Shown: positions 16,452-24,593 of the stretch, one piece after another
Layout of the letters: each line of letters starts with the position of its first letter
Position numbering within the stretch: the stretch's first letter is position 1
From: Paenibacillus xylanivorans
GTDB lineage: Bacteria; Bacillota; Bacilli; Paenibacillales; Paenibacillaceae
Assembly: GCF_001280595.1 (NCBI RefSeq)
Contig: NZ_LITU01000050.1
Span: 35,877-99,876 of the forward strand
Direction: 5' to 3'
DNA: 64,000 nucleotides
Program-made: the position numbers and the translations under genes
Notes under the pieces: generated by a model
The model's input: the letters and a program-made list of their open reading frames with translations, nothing else
What the model was told of the DNA's origin: nothing
Databases searched by the model: none

Positions 16452-16907
16452 ATGAAGATTCGAAGTTCGGTATGTGCTTTAATTATCAAAGATGATCAGA
16501 TACTTACAATTAAGAAACAAGATAAAGATAAATTTGAATACATTTTGCCTGGTGGCGGGCAAGAATTTGGTGAAACACTATTAGATGCTCTTCATCGTGA
16601 AGTTCGAGAAGAAGTCGGCGCGGGAATTAAAAACACGAGATTATTATTTGTGAGAGAGTATATTGGTAAGAATCATGAGCACTCTGAACGGGATGAAGGA
16701 TTACATATAGTTAGTCATATGTTTTCGTGCGAAATCGAAGAAGAGAATAAGTATCAATTAGAACTGGACCATGACCAAGTTGGGGTTGAGTGGATTAAGA
16801 TCGGAGAACAACCCAATTACAACTTCTACCCCAAGGAACTCATAACACACCTAAAAAAGTTAGATATTGAAAGATCATTTGAAACGTATATAGGTGATGT
16901 AAACTGA
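16452..16907 (+). CDS. Cassette 5: NUDIX hydrolase
   Basis: A 151-residue NUDIX-fold protein. The Nudix box reads GQEFGETLLDALHREVREEVG (residues about 37-57), with all catalytic Glu residues of REVREE present. It should hydrolyse a nucleoside diphosphate linked to another group; the substrate cannot be told. GGAGG lies 7 bases before ATG 16452. Cassette 16358-17032. Confidence 0.85.
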   Translation: MKIRSSVCALIIKDDQILTIKKQDKDKFEYILPGGGQEFGETLLDALHREVREEVGAGIKNTRLLFVREYIGKNHEHSERDEGLHIVSHMFSCEIEEENKYQLELDHDQVGVEWIKIGEQPNYNFYPKELITHLKKLDIERSFETYIGDVN

Positions 16908-16954
16908 TAGATTGCTACTAGACTTGTAAGTATCTCGAAGAAGGCAAAAACATC

Positions 16955-17038
16955 TTATAACAACGCATTAACGTATCAGTCCGCCCGAAGGATTTCGAGT
17001 AAGTGGGATCAGGGTTCGTGAATACACAGACGTTATAT
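16955..17038 (+). repeat. attC-like site 5 (short, degenerate)
   Basis: Left box TTATAAC, right box GTTATAT followed by GTAAC. The arms are poorly matched (GCATTAACGTAT / TTCGTGAATACACAGAC). 84 bases, the most degenerate of the set, probably weak for recombination. Confidence 0.6.
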
Positions 17039-17098
17039 GTAACTCCCTAAAAAACTAATCTAATCTTAGCATTGAGAACAAAAAATAAAGGTGAAGTT

Positions 17099-17158
17099 AT
17101 GTTAGTGGGATTTAATTCAATTTATAAATTTATGTATCATATGAAAGAAGGAATATAA
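17099..17158 (+). CDS. Possible 19-residue leader peptide of cassette 6
   Basis: ATG 17099 lies 2-8 bases after AAGGTGAAG and the frame ends at TAA 17156-17158, one base before the GTG of the next gene. The peptide is MLVGFNSIYKFMYHMKEGI. The arrangement suggests translational coupling. Too short to test by sequence alone. Confidence 0.35.
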   Translation: MLVGFNSIYKFMYHMKEGI

Positions 17159-17159
17159 A

Positions 17160-17834
17160 GTGAATGAGATGCAAGTTATGAGGGATGAAAGACAAACCAA
17201 AGAATTATTATTAAATCAAGAAATCTTTCAAAAGGATTTTAAAGTTAACTTTCATAAAAATGTTATCAGTGTTGTTATACTCACCTTTGTTGTGGGAGGT
17301 TTTTTTGCATGGTGTAGTGCAGGTGTAGAAAGTAACATATACTTATATTTGAAAAACCGGGGTTTAAGTGTTGATCAGTCTAATAGTCTATTTTTATTTT
17401 TGCCTATTTTTATTTTATCTATTTTAGGAATTGTATTTCCAATAGCGATAAAAAATATTTCTAAAAAAATCGAGGCAGAAAAATTATTATTTTCTATAGA
17501 ACAAGATATGATATTTATAAAGTTCATCTACTCGAAATTATTAGATCTAAACGGTGAGAAAATAAAAGGTGTTAGTGATTTGGCTCAACTTATAACAGAT
17601 GACAATGTAAAAGATGTTATATTCAAAGAAACTGAATTTGAAAACCATATACGTTCATATATTAGTGATCTAAAAATAAATATGTCGATGCTATTTAATG
17701 AAAGGTATTCCAAATTGGTGTTATTAAACCAGTGTATTGATGAAACATTGATAAGAACTAAAACAAAACCAGATGTGGAGTATACATTTATTGTTAAAGA
17801 CAATTATGCGTTATTTAAGGCATACCTGTCTTAG
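17160..17834 (+). CDS. Cassette 6: membrane protein with two N-terminal helices (224 aa)
   Basis: Two membrane segments (about residues 37-58, with VISVVILTFVVGGFFAW, and residues 78-100, with FLFLPIFILSILGIVFP) are followed by a cytoplasmic helical domain of about 115 residues rich in Lys, Asp and Ile. GTG start 9 bases after GAAGGA. No family recognised. Two-helix membrane proteins with a soluble domain are common effectors in defence islands, but no motif confirms this. Cassette 17033-18025. Confidence 0.6.
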   Translation: MNEMQVMRDERQTKELLLNQEIFQKDFKVNFHKNVISVVILTFVVGGFFAWCSAGVESNIYLYLKNRGLSVDQSNSLFLFLPIFILSILGIVFPIAIKNISKKIEAEKLLFSIEQDMIFIKFIYSKLLDLNGEKIKGVSDLAQLITDDNVKDVIFKETEFENHIRSYISDLKINMSMLFNERYSKLVLLNQCIDETLIRTKTKPDVEYTFIVKDNYALFKAYLS

Positions 17835-17914
17835 TCTCACAACGTAATTCTAATCTATCACTTTTACTTATCATCAGAGTGAACTACTAGTGATTTGCAA
17901 AAGACGGGAGCAAC

Positions 17915-18031
17915 ATATAACATAATATTCAAGCTGCGGCTCCTTACGGAGCCTTGGTCTGCGGGATGGATTTCAAAGAGGCATTTCAGCAGACAACCCC
18001 TTTGGGGTTCATAAGTACAGGAACGTTAGCC
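17915..18031 (+). repeat. attC-like site 6
   Basis: Left box ATATAAC, right box GTTAGCC + GAAAT. Arms AATATTCAAGCTGCGG / TTCATAAGTACAGG. The centre contains GGTCTGC ... GCAGACAACCCC. 117 bases, medium class shared with sites 8, 11 and 12. Confidence 0.8.
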
Positions 18032-18069
18032 GAAATTAGTTTGAAGTATAAAAGTATAGGAGACAATTA

Positions 18070-19044
18070 ATGATGCAATCAAAACAAATGTATAATGCTA
18101 CAAGCGCTTTAACTGGATACATATTTGAATATGAATTGGCAAATATGATGAAACAACATCAAGACTTTAGTAACGTCGTAATGGAAAGTCAAGTACATGG
18201 CGATTCTGGAATTGATATTATTGCAGATTATCGAGGAGAAACCGTTTTGATCCAGTGTAAAGTAAGTCCTATTTTCTCAATGAGTAGATTAGAACAAGTC
18301 TTAAAACAGTTATCTGTATATAAGTCCTCTAAAGACAAAGTAGTTTTAGCATTCCCGGGAGAACTATCATCAAAGCAAAAAAGCGAATTAAGAAAACATG
18401 ATTGGTTGACAATATGGGACATTGATAAGCTTTCAAAGATATTTTATTCGCAGATAAGAAGGTCACAATCAGAAGAATTAAAAAGGCTATTCGAAAAAAA
18501 TGAGTTATTCAGCACTACAGAAGAAGATGAACTATTAACACAATTGAACAAATGTTCCAAGGGGACTAGGCACTGGATGGCCTATCAAAAAATCTGTGCC
18601 AATATACTTGAACACCTTTTTTGCCCTAATCTAGGTAAACCGATTATTGAGCTTTCGGATCACGTAAGGGCCAATAGAAGAGACATTATTATGGCTAACT
18701 ATTGTGATGAAGGATATTGGAAATATTTGAGAGGTAGATATAGAGCTGATTATATCATTGTTGACTCAAAGAATTATTCGTCCAAGGTAGACAAAAGTTG
18801 TGTATTACAGATGGCAAATTATTTAAAAGATTATGGCCCTGGAATGTTTGGAATTATAGCTTTAAGGACAGAGCCAAAAGAATCTGCAATTCATACCCAA
18901 AGAGAGATTTGGATGGCACACAATAAACTGATTATTTTTATAAATGATACAGATTTTGAACAAATGCTAATGTTAAAAAAGAATGGAAATAATCCAGAAG
19001 AGGTTATTAAACAGAAAATTGAAGATTTTAGATTAGGCTTATAA
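18070..19044 (+). CDS. Cassette 7: Mrr-like protein with a possible second nuclease domain
   Basis: A 324-residue protein. Domain 1 (residues 1-120) has Glu20, GDSGIDI (Asp49) and VLIQCK (Gln62-x-Lys64), the QxK form of the PD-(D/E)XK site seen in Mrr-type restriction endonucleases. Domain 2 (about 165-324) has RRDIIMAN and YIIVDSKNY followed by VLQMANYL, which resembles a second PD-(D/E)XK fold with D-x-K in place of E-x-K. A double-domain restriction or phage-defence nuclease is likely. Cassette 18026-19154; GGAG precedes ATG 18070. Confidence 0.7.
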   Translation: MMQSKQMYNATSALTGYIFEYELANMMKQHQDFSNVVMESQVHGDSGIDIIADYRGETVLIQCKVSPIFSMSRLEQVLKQLSVYKSSKDKVVLAFPGELSSKQKSELRKHDWLTIWDIDKLSKIFYSQIRRSQSEELKRLFEKNELFSTTEEDELLTQLNKCSKGTRHWMAYQKICANILEHLFCPNLGKPIIELSDHVRANRRDIIMANYCDEGYWKYLRGRYRADYIIVDSKNYSSKVDKSCVLQMANYLKDYGPGMFGIIALRTEPKESAIHTQREIWMAHNKLIIFINDTDFEQMLMLKKNGNNPEEVIKQKIEDFRLGL

Positions 19045-19064
19045 TCGAAAGACAAACTAACAAC

Positions 19065-19160
19065 GGCTATCAATATATTCACGCATCGGACATTCTTCCT
19101 CGGTCCGGCATTCGCCGGACACCCAGCATGCGTTGAGTCGTGAATACAGCAACGTTAGGT
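19065..19160 (+). repeat. attC-like site 7
   Basis: Left box GGCTATC (AAC altered to ATC), right box GTTAGGT (exact GTTRRRY) + GAAAT. Arms ATATTCACG / CGTGAATACAGC. The centre holds TCCGGCATTCGCCGGA, a perfect hairpin shared with sites 9 and 10. 96 bases. Confidence 0.8.
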
Positions 19161-19195
19161 GAAATACTATAATAATTTGGAGGTCAAAATTTAAA

Positions 19196-20782
19196 ATGCT
19201 GAAACTAAAAGAAGAATCTCTCAATTGGTCCTTGAAGCATATTAATAAATACGGGGATTCTTATGTTTTTCCAAAGCTTTTTGAATTTGAAGCAATTAAT
19301 GAGAATTGGGATGATGTAAAAAATCATCTATTAACAACTGATGTATACTCTAATGGAGTTAGACCATATAGAACTACTATTACGCCAAAGAGCAATGTCG
19401 GGTTTAGAATATGTACTCAATTAGATCCCTTAGATTCAATAGTATATAACGCATTGATTTATGAAATATATGAAGAAATAGAAAACAAAAGAATACCAGC
19501 TGTACATGATGTTGTGTATTCATTCAGGCTAAATCCTGAAAGTGATGGTACCCTGTTTGATCCTAAATACAATTGGAAGGAATACGAAGATAAAACAAGA
19601 GATTTGTTAGAATCTGAAGAGTATTCGTATGTTGTGATGACAGACATTACGGACTTTTACCCGAGTATATATTTACATAATATTGAGACCCATCTGCGCG
19701 AATGTGTAAGGTTAAGTGGAAAGAATGCTCATGCTGAGACTTTGATTAATATAATTAAAGCTATGCACATCAGTCAGACTCATAAAGGACTTCCAATTGG
19801 TCCTCAGTTTAGTCGCCCAATAGCGGAGCTTATACTAAATGAGATCGATATGATACTTATTGAAAATGATATTATGTTTATTAGATATGTCGATGATTAT
19901 CGGCTTTTTTGTAAATCTGAAAATGATGCCTATAAATCTTTAGCATTCTTAGCACAAAAGTTATATGATATTTTAAATTTAAAATTAAATGAACAAAAAA
20001 CTAAAATTTTGACTACTGAAAGCTTTATTTCTAAGCATCTTTATTTATATAAGGATAGAGAAAAAGATAGAGTAATTGAAGAGTTCTATGAGTTATTAGA
20101 TAAACTGGGGTTTAGTAGAGATTTCTATGGGGAAATTGATCTTTCCTTATTGGGAGAAGAAGAAATAAAAAAACTCCATGAGTTAAACATATTTGAATTA
20201 CTAGAAGAAGAACTTGATAAAGATGACTTTGATATAGGCTTTGCTAAATTTCTAATCGGAAATTTAGCGCGTTTTGATAATACTGAAGTAGCAGAATTGA
20301 TATTGACAGAAGAAAATATGAGAAAGTTGTTTCCTATTATTAAAACTATTATTAATCATCTTGAACTCGTCAGATCTTTTAGTGAAGAACAAAAGCATGA
20401 AATAGGAAACAAAGTGTTAAGCCTACTTCAAAGTAGCTTTATGAGTGAGTTAGAATTCAATAGATCTTGGTTATTGCATCTATTTTCTAATAATGATGAA
20501 TGGAACAATAAACATTTTTTCTCAGAATTAATAAAGAAATATCATGATAACTTCACAGTGAGAGAGCTGATCCTGGATTTAGGAAGATCAAAAAATCATA
20601 GATATTTTAGAGAAAACAAATTTAGTATTATTTCTGATCCTTGGGTCAGGAGAGCTTTTCTAGTAGCAATAAGTTGCCTACCAAAGGATGAACGAAATCC
20701 CTATTATAAATCAAGATGTCTAACTCAAAGAGATCTATTAGAGCAAGTTATAGAGAAATGGGCGCAGAAAAACTCCTTCTAG
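19196..20782 (+). CDS. Cassette 8: reverse transcriptase of the defence (Abi/UG/DRT) type
   Basis: A 528-residue protein with ordered RT motifs: motif A TDITDFYPSIY (Asp150), motif B KGLPIGPQFSR (residues 198-207), motif C RYVDDYRLF (Asp233-Asp234) and motif D LKLNEQKTKIL. The remaining 240 residues are a helical C-terminal region with no maturase X or HNH domain. Only 35 bases separate attC-like site 7 from the start codon, leaving no room for retron msr-msd RNA. Unknown-group/Abi RTs that defend against phage have this build. GGAGG precedes ATG 19196. Cassette 19155-20923. Confidence 0.8.
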   Translation: MLKLKEESLNWSLKHINKYGDSYVFPKLFEFEAINENWDDVKNHLLTTDVYSNGVRPYRTTITPKSNVGFRICTQLDPLDSIVYNALIYEIYEEIENKRIPAVHDVVYSFRLNPESDGTLFDPKYNWKEYEDKTRDLLESEEYSYVVMTDITDFYPSIYLHNIETHLRECVRLSGKNAHAETLINIIKAMHISQTHKGLPIGPQFSRPIAELILNEIDMILIENDIMFIRYVDDYRLFCKSENDAYKSLAFLAQKLYDILNLKLNEQKTKILTTESFISKHLYLYKDREKDRVIEEFYELLDKLGFSRDFYGEIDLSLLGEEEIKKLHELNIFELLEEELDKDDFDIGFAKFLIGNLARFDNTEVAELILTEENMRKLFPIIKTIINHLELVRSFSEEQKHEIGNKVLSLLQSSFMSELEFNRSWLLHLFSNNDEWNNKHFFSELIKKYHDNFTVRELILDLGRSKNHRYFRENKFSIISDPWVRRAFLVAISCLPKDERNPYYKSRCLTQRDLLEQVIEKWAQKNSF

Positions 20783-20806
20783 AATGTCTAGAAAGCATAG
20801 TACTTC

Positions 20807-20929
20807 ACCTAACATAATATTAAGCTGCGGCTCCTCACGGAGGTTTGGTCTGCCGGATGGATTCCAAGGAAGTAGATTCAGCAGACACATCCGACTACGT
20901 CGGACGTCATGAATACATGAACGTTATCC
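20807..20929 (+). repeat. attC-like site 8
   Basis: Left box ACCTAAC matches RYYYAAC exactly; right box GTTATCC + GAAAC. Arms ATATTAAGCTGCGG / TCATGAATACATG. The centre has GGTCTGCC ... CAGCAGACA. 123 bases. Confidence 0.85.
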
Positions 20930-20964
20930 GAAACTAATAAATCTAAGAAAAGGTGAGAAGTAAT

Positions 20965-21723
20965 ATGAATTCTAATTTTCAATTGCCAAGGATTAAAGAA
21001 GACATAGACATTGATAAACTTATACCTGCTAAATATATTGGAAATTTTACACTGAATGATATTGAAAAGGAAAAGGAAATTTTCGAGATCAAGACCTCTA
21101 ACTATATAAAGCGAATTAGAAGCCAGTATTTATTAATTGAACGGGAATTGATTAAGACATTCGAATATGTCGAACCTAACGTAGATAATTATAAAACTAA
21201 TTCTGTAAGATTTGCTTCTATTATAAGAGAATCATGCAATTTGTTTGAATTAGTATCTAGAGAATTATGTAGTAAGTTACTTCATGGAGATATAAAAAAA
21301 TTAAATACAAAAAATTTCTTAATGCTAGATATACACTTGGATTTTCGAGGAGAAAAATTATCTTCTCCATACATTATGGTAACTGATAATGAAAAGACTT
21401 TAGACATTTTTCCTTTTGAAAACTTATTGAAATGGGATAGAGAATCTGAAATTACAAGTGAATTCATACCAGAATGGTGGAAAGCATACAATAAAATCAA
21501 ACATGAGCAGGAAGGGATTAAGTATGCTACACTACAGAACGCTTTGTTGGCTATAAGTGGAATATACATATTGATTAATTCAATTTATGGCGAAGGTGTT
21601 TTAATTGGTGGACTCAACTATTATCACAAAAAAGATCCTTTTAATATAATATATTCAACTTATAGAATAGAACAATCTCAATTATTCACATTCAAAACGT
21701 TTAAGAGTGAAAAAATGTTCTAA
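20965..21723 (+). CDS. Cassette 9: HEPN-like helical protein (252 aa)
   Basis: A helical protein with a C-terminal segment EWWKAYNKIKHEQEG (about residues 170-184) followed by ATLQNALLAISGIYIL. This 'YNKIKH ... NAL' pattern recurs in uncharacterised HEPN-like proteins of accessory regions. A HEPN ribonuclease role would be toxin-like but is inferred from this motif alone. ATG 20965 is preferred to GTG 20953 because AAGGTGAG then lies at the right distance. Cassette 20924-21842. Confidence 0.55.
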   Translation: MNSNFQLPRIKEDIDIDKLIPAKYIGNFTLNDIEKEKEIFEIKTSNYIKRIRSQYLLIERELIKTFEYVEPNVDNYKTNSVRFASIIRESCNLFELVSRELCSKLLHGDIKKLNTKNFLMLDIHLDFRGEKLSSPYIMVTDNEKTLDIFPFENLLKWDRESEITSEFIPEWWKAYNKIKHEQEGIKYATLQNALLAISGIYILINSIYGEGVLIGGLNYYHKKDPFNIIYSTYRIEQSQLFTFKTFKSEKMF

Positions 21724-21745
21724 ATGAAAAATAAAAATTAGCATC

Positions 21746-21848
21746 GGATAACATAGTATTCACGCATCGGACATTCGTCCTCGGTCCGGCATTCGCCGGA
21801 CACCCAGCATACGCTGGGTCGCGAGTCGTGAATACAGGAACGTTATCT
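21746..21848 (+). repeat. attC-like site 9
   Basis: Left box GGATAAC, right box GTTATCT + GCAAT. Arms AGTATTCACGC / CGTGAATACAGG; centre TCCGGCATTCGCCGGA plus CCAGCATACGCTGG. 103 bases, same class as sites 7 and 10. Confidence 0.85.
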
Positions 21849-21889
21849 GCAATTACAATAAATTAAAATATACTGGGGAGTGAGAAGCT

Positions 21890-22393
21890 TTGACCGCAAC
21901 CTTCACTAAAGTTGCCGGAATTGGATTTGTTCTTTTAGCTATATTGAGACTTACGCCTCTTATTGATATTACAGGGAAGTGGTTGCTATATATCTCTATA
22001 GCGGCATTTTTTCTTATCCTATGCGATCTCATTGAATTTATGATTGAAAGAATAATGGCAAATAAAAAATTAAAATCAAATAAATTTCTTGCGAGTCTAC
22101 GTTCTTTGTTTCTTAGTTGTGCTGTACTGGCTATTATTGTTTTACCAAATATAAAAATAGATCTATCTGTTAAGCAAGTTAATGCTTTTGGTGATGCAAT
22201 TACATTAATTAGTTTAGGCATAGCAATAACGTTAATTGGTTTTAAAACCGAGAGAAAAGAACCTATTTCAATAATGAGACAAGAGACAAAGGAGAACGAA
22301 ATTAGAGAATTTTTAAGTTCAAATGAAGGGGGCGAAATCGTTAAAAAACACATTGAAGAATTATCACAAACAAATAAAATAGAAAAGAAATAA
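21890..22393 (+). CDS. Cassette 10: membrane protein (167 aa)
   Basis: TTG start after GGGGAGTGAGAAG. Four hydrophobic stretches: residues 6-20 (VAGIGFVLLAILRL), 27-50 (ITGKWLLYISIAAFFLILCDL), 72-85 and 98-112. A charged cytoplasmic tail contains ERKEPISIMRQETKENE. No family recognised; small multi-helix membrane proteins are frequent in phage-defence cassettes, but no function is assigned. Cassette 21843-22515. Confidence 0.6.
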   Translation: MTATFTKVAGIGFVLLAILRLTPLIDITGKWLLYISIAAFFLILCDLIEFMIERIMANKKLKSNKFLASLRSLFLSCAVLAIIVLPNIKIDLSVKQVNAFGDAITLISLGIAITLIGFKTERKEPISIMRQETKENEIREFLSSNEGGEIVKKHIEELSQTNKIEKK

Positions 22394-22426
22394 TCTAGAG
22401 TTAAATTCATAAGAAATAGTAACAGC

Positions 22427-22521
22427 AGATAACAAAATATTCACGCTGCGGGCATACGCCCTTGGTCCGGCATTCGCCGGACACCCAGCATACCTGAGTC
22501 GTGAATACGGGAACGTTAGGT
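22427..22521 (+). repeat. attC-like site 10
   Basis: Left box AGATAAC, right box GTTAGGT (exact) + GAAAT. Arms AATATTCACGCTGCGG / GTCGTGAATACGGG; centre TCCGGCATTCGCCGGA. 95 bases. Confidence 0.85.
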
Positions 22522-22555
22522 GAAATAACTTGAACATGAAAGAGGAGTAGATAAT

Positions 22556-23770
22556 TTGAGAGATGTAAAAACAATAGTCGATTTTTCTGAACTATTGAAA
22601 ATAGATGAAGATCTTAATGAGACTAAAAAGCAAATTTTAAATTGGCTTAAAAATTACTTGCCTTACACTGAAAAGATTCTAAAAGAATTGAATGTCAATG
22701 GCTTTACTAAATATCCAAGCATTATTGATGAATATTATAAATATTTAAGAGAATTTAATGTTGTTGAAGAAGAGAAGCATGAATTAATTAAAATTAGAAT
22801 ACTCACTATATTAAGGTTACTGAACGAATTTTATGAAAATAAACATGACTTATATATTGATAGTTATGAGTCCATCTTAAATATTAAAGCTAAAGCTTTC
22901 AGAAATATGCTCTATATGTCTTCAAAGGCACAATCTATTAATAAGCTTGATCGCGAACAATTAAGAAAGCAAGATATTATTATGTTTCATCTAACTATTT
23001 ATAAAGATACGATTGAAGGAGTTTTGAATAAACTATTAAGTCCAATAATATTTATTCTAGAATGTGAGTCTAATAATACTCCAATTGAGATAATTGAAAG
23101 TAGATATTTCTCTGAAAAATATTTTGACAGAAGAAATAGAAATAGAAACTTCAAAAACATAGAGCGTGATTTTAATATCCTTTTTGAAGATACCAATACG
23201 TCCCTAAGGAATGCTGAAGCCCACTTTGATTTTTCTATAGATGAAAAGAATGAGATGATCACGTATAAAACTGGAAATAGGAATTCGCCTATGGTAAGTC
23301 AATCTTCTTTTGATGATCTAAAACGTGAAATCAATGTGCTTTCTGAAGTTGCCAGACAAATTGGGATTGCTTATGAGATATTTTGGTATGAGCATGCTAA
23401 CGAATTTAATAATATATTCCCTGAGACTAATTTTGATGAAAAATATATTGCGCTAAGACAGGCCCTATTAAGAAATCGATTTGTATTACGTGGATTTAAA
23501 TACTCAGAAGGCTCCTTAAACTTATATTTTAATTATGATGAAGAACTTGAAACTACTAGTGAACTTATCCCTCTTTTGAGGCAAAGCATTAACTTTCTAT
23601 CACTAGGAGATGATTACGAAGAAGAAGTAAACACTATAAACCTTATCGTAAATGAGTTCGTAACACTGACAATCGAATTATGTGTAGTAAGAGAACTAGA
23701 AAATGATCTTACTAAAGAGTCTTTTGAGTTATTTGTAAATAGCGTCTTGGCTAACATTAAGACATATTAG
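22556..23770 (+). CDS. Cassette 11: large protein with HEPN RxxxxH motif (404 aa)
   Basis: A TTG-started protein of 404 residues, almost entirely helical by composition. At residues 218-223 it has R-N-A-E-A-H, the RxxxxH active-site motif typical of HEPN-fold ribonucleases, in the context SLRNAEAHFDF. This suggests an RNase effector for abortive defence; the rest is unrecognised. It is followed by a broken attC half and a foreign ORF tail (23799-23905) before the complete attC-like site 11. Cassette 22516-24010. Confidence 0.55.
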   Translation: MRDVKTIVDFSELLKIDEDLNETKKQILNWLKNYLPYTEKILKELNVNGFTKYPSIIDEYYKYLREFNVVEEEKHELIKIRILTILRLLNEFYENKHDLYIDSYESILNIKAKAFRNMLYMSSKAQSINKLDREQLRKQDIIMFHLTIYKDTIEGVLNKLLSPIIFILECESNNTPIEIIESRYFSEKYFDRRNRNRNFKNIERDFNILFEDTNTSLRNAEAHFDFSIDEKNEMITYKTGNRNSPMVSQSSFDDLKREINVLSEVARQIGIAYEIFWYEHANEFNNIFPETNFDEKYIALRQALLRNRFVLRGFKYSEGSLNLYFNYDEELETTSELIPLLRQSINFLSLGDDYEEEVNTINLIVNEFVTLTIELCVVRELENDLTKESFELFVNSVLANIKTY

Positions 23771-23798
23771 AAGGGAGTTCACGATGATAAGTTACTTC

Positions 23799-23850
23799 AC
23801 CTAACATAATATTCACGCTTCGATGCTTAAGCCCCTTGGCCGTCCCGATG
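23799..23850 (+). repeat. Truncated attC-like left half
   Basis: ACCTAAC followed by ATAATATTCACGC and a CTTAAGCC-class centre, ending without the right arm. It is the left half of an attC whose remainder and neighbouring cassette body were deleted. Confidence 0.7.
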
Positions 23851-23851
23851 T

Positions 23852-23911
23852 ATAATCATAGGAGATGACTATATAGAAATCGATCTCGATGAAGTAGATG
23901 ACTCCGGCTAA
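23852..23911 (+). pseudogene. C-terminal tail of a lost cassette gene
   Basis: Nineteen codons (IIIGDDYIEIDLDEVDDSG) run in frame to a TAA that lies within the left box GGCTAAC of attC-like site 11. No start or ribosome site exists, since the upstream part was removed. The tail marks a former cassette between 11 and 12. Confidence 0.5.
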
Positions 23912-24016
23912 CATAATATTCAAGCTACGGTTCCTTTGGAATCTCGGTCTGCAAGATGGATATTAAAGAGGGATTTCAGCAGACACCCCTTAAAGTTGAA
24001 TACAGAAACGTTATAG
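23906..24016 (+). repeat. attC-like site 11
   Basis: Left box GGCTAAC (exact RYYYAAC apart from the second base), right box GTTATAG + GAAAT. Arms AATATTCAAGCTACGG / TTGAATACAGAAAC; centre GGTCTGC ... CAGCAGACACCCC. 111 bases. Confidence 0.85.
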
Positions 24017-24072
24017 GAAATCAACAGAGATACAAGGATTATGGAAGCATATCCTAATTATGAGGAGAGTAT

Positions 24073-24429
24073 ATGAAAATCACTATTGAGATGAGTGAAG
24101 TGGCTTATGAAATAGCAAAGAAGGTATACTCAGGGAAACACACAAGAACTGAAGGGAAGATAGAAATTAATAAGATTACAGGAATGAATGAAGGATCAGC
24201 ACAAGCGTTCATCACCATATTTCTGGCAATGATGAACGGAGAAGTGTATAAAAGGGCATTTAACAATGAAACCAATAGGTTACTGTTTGAACGTATAAAA
24301 AGAGACTTTGGAAACGAGTATTATATAAAAGCTTTAGATGCAGCTCAACAGCATGTTTATTATTATTCAACACTAGACAAAGGAAATCTTGTAGGTCTTC
24401 AAAGTATAATAAATGAGATGAGATCTTAA
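24073..24429 (+). CDS. Cassette 12: stand-alone HNH-associated domain protein (118 aa)
   Basis: The AYEIAKKVYSGKHTRTEGK start with KITGMNEGSAQAFITIFLAMM in the middle resembles the domain found N-terminal to HNH endonuclease domains in McrA-type restriction proteins. Here the nuclease domain is absent, so it is either a separated recognition part or an independent protein. The family call rests on memory of the pattern. GAGGAG precedes ATG 24073. Cassette 24011-24567. Confidence 0.55.
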   Translation: MKITIEMSEVAYEIAKKVYSGKHTRTEGKIEINKITGMNEGSAQAFITIFLAMMNGEVYKRAFNNETNRLLFERIKRDFGNEYYIKALDAAQQHVYYYSTLDKGNLVGLQSIINEMRS

Positions 24430-24462
24430 GTATTAAGCACTTGTTAAGAAGCTATTGACATT

Positions 24463-24573
24463 ATTTAACATAATATTCATGTTTCGGCTCTGGAGTCTTG
24501 GTCTGCAAGGTGTATTTCGAGGACGAGTTTCAGCAGACACCCCTTCGGGTTCCTGAATACAGGAAAGTTAAGC
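24463..24573 (+). repeat. attC-like site 12
   Basis: Left box ATTTAAC and right box GTTAAGC both match the RYYYAAC/GTTRRRY consensus exactly, then GAAAT. Arms AATATTCATGTTTCGG / TTCCTGAATACAGG; centre GGTCTGC ... CAGCAGACACCCC. 111 bases. Last attC-like site of the array. Confidence 0.88.
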
Positions 24574-24593
24574 GAAATGCTAGGAGGATTACA

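Noticed and set aside
16237..16455. Frames across attC-like site 4 on both strands
   Set aside because: They arise from the palindromic GC-rich centre of the repeat, not from genes.
19196..20782. Group II intron or retron reverse transcriptase
   Set aside because: No maturase X or HNH domain follows, no intron RNA domains are visible, and the 35-base leader leaves no room for msr-msd RNA.
13632..24573. CRISPR-like spaced repeats
   Set aside because: Repeats are 84-164 bases, diverge strongly, have internal dyads and are separated by whole genes of differing length, so they are attC-like and not CRISPR repeats; no cas gene is present.
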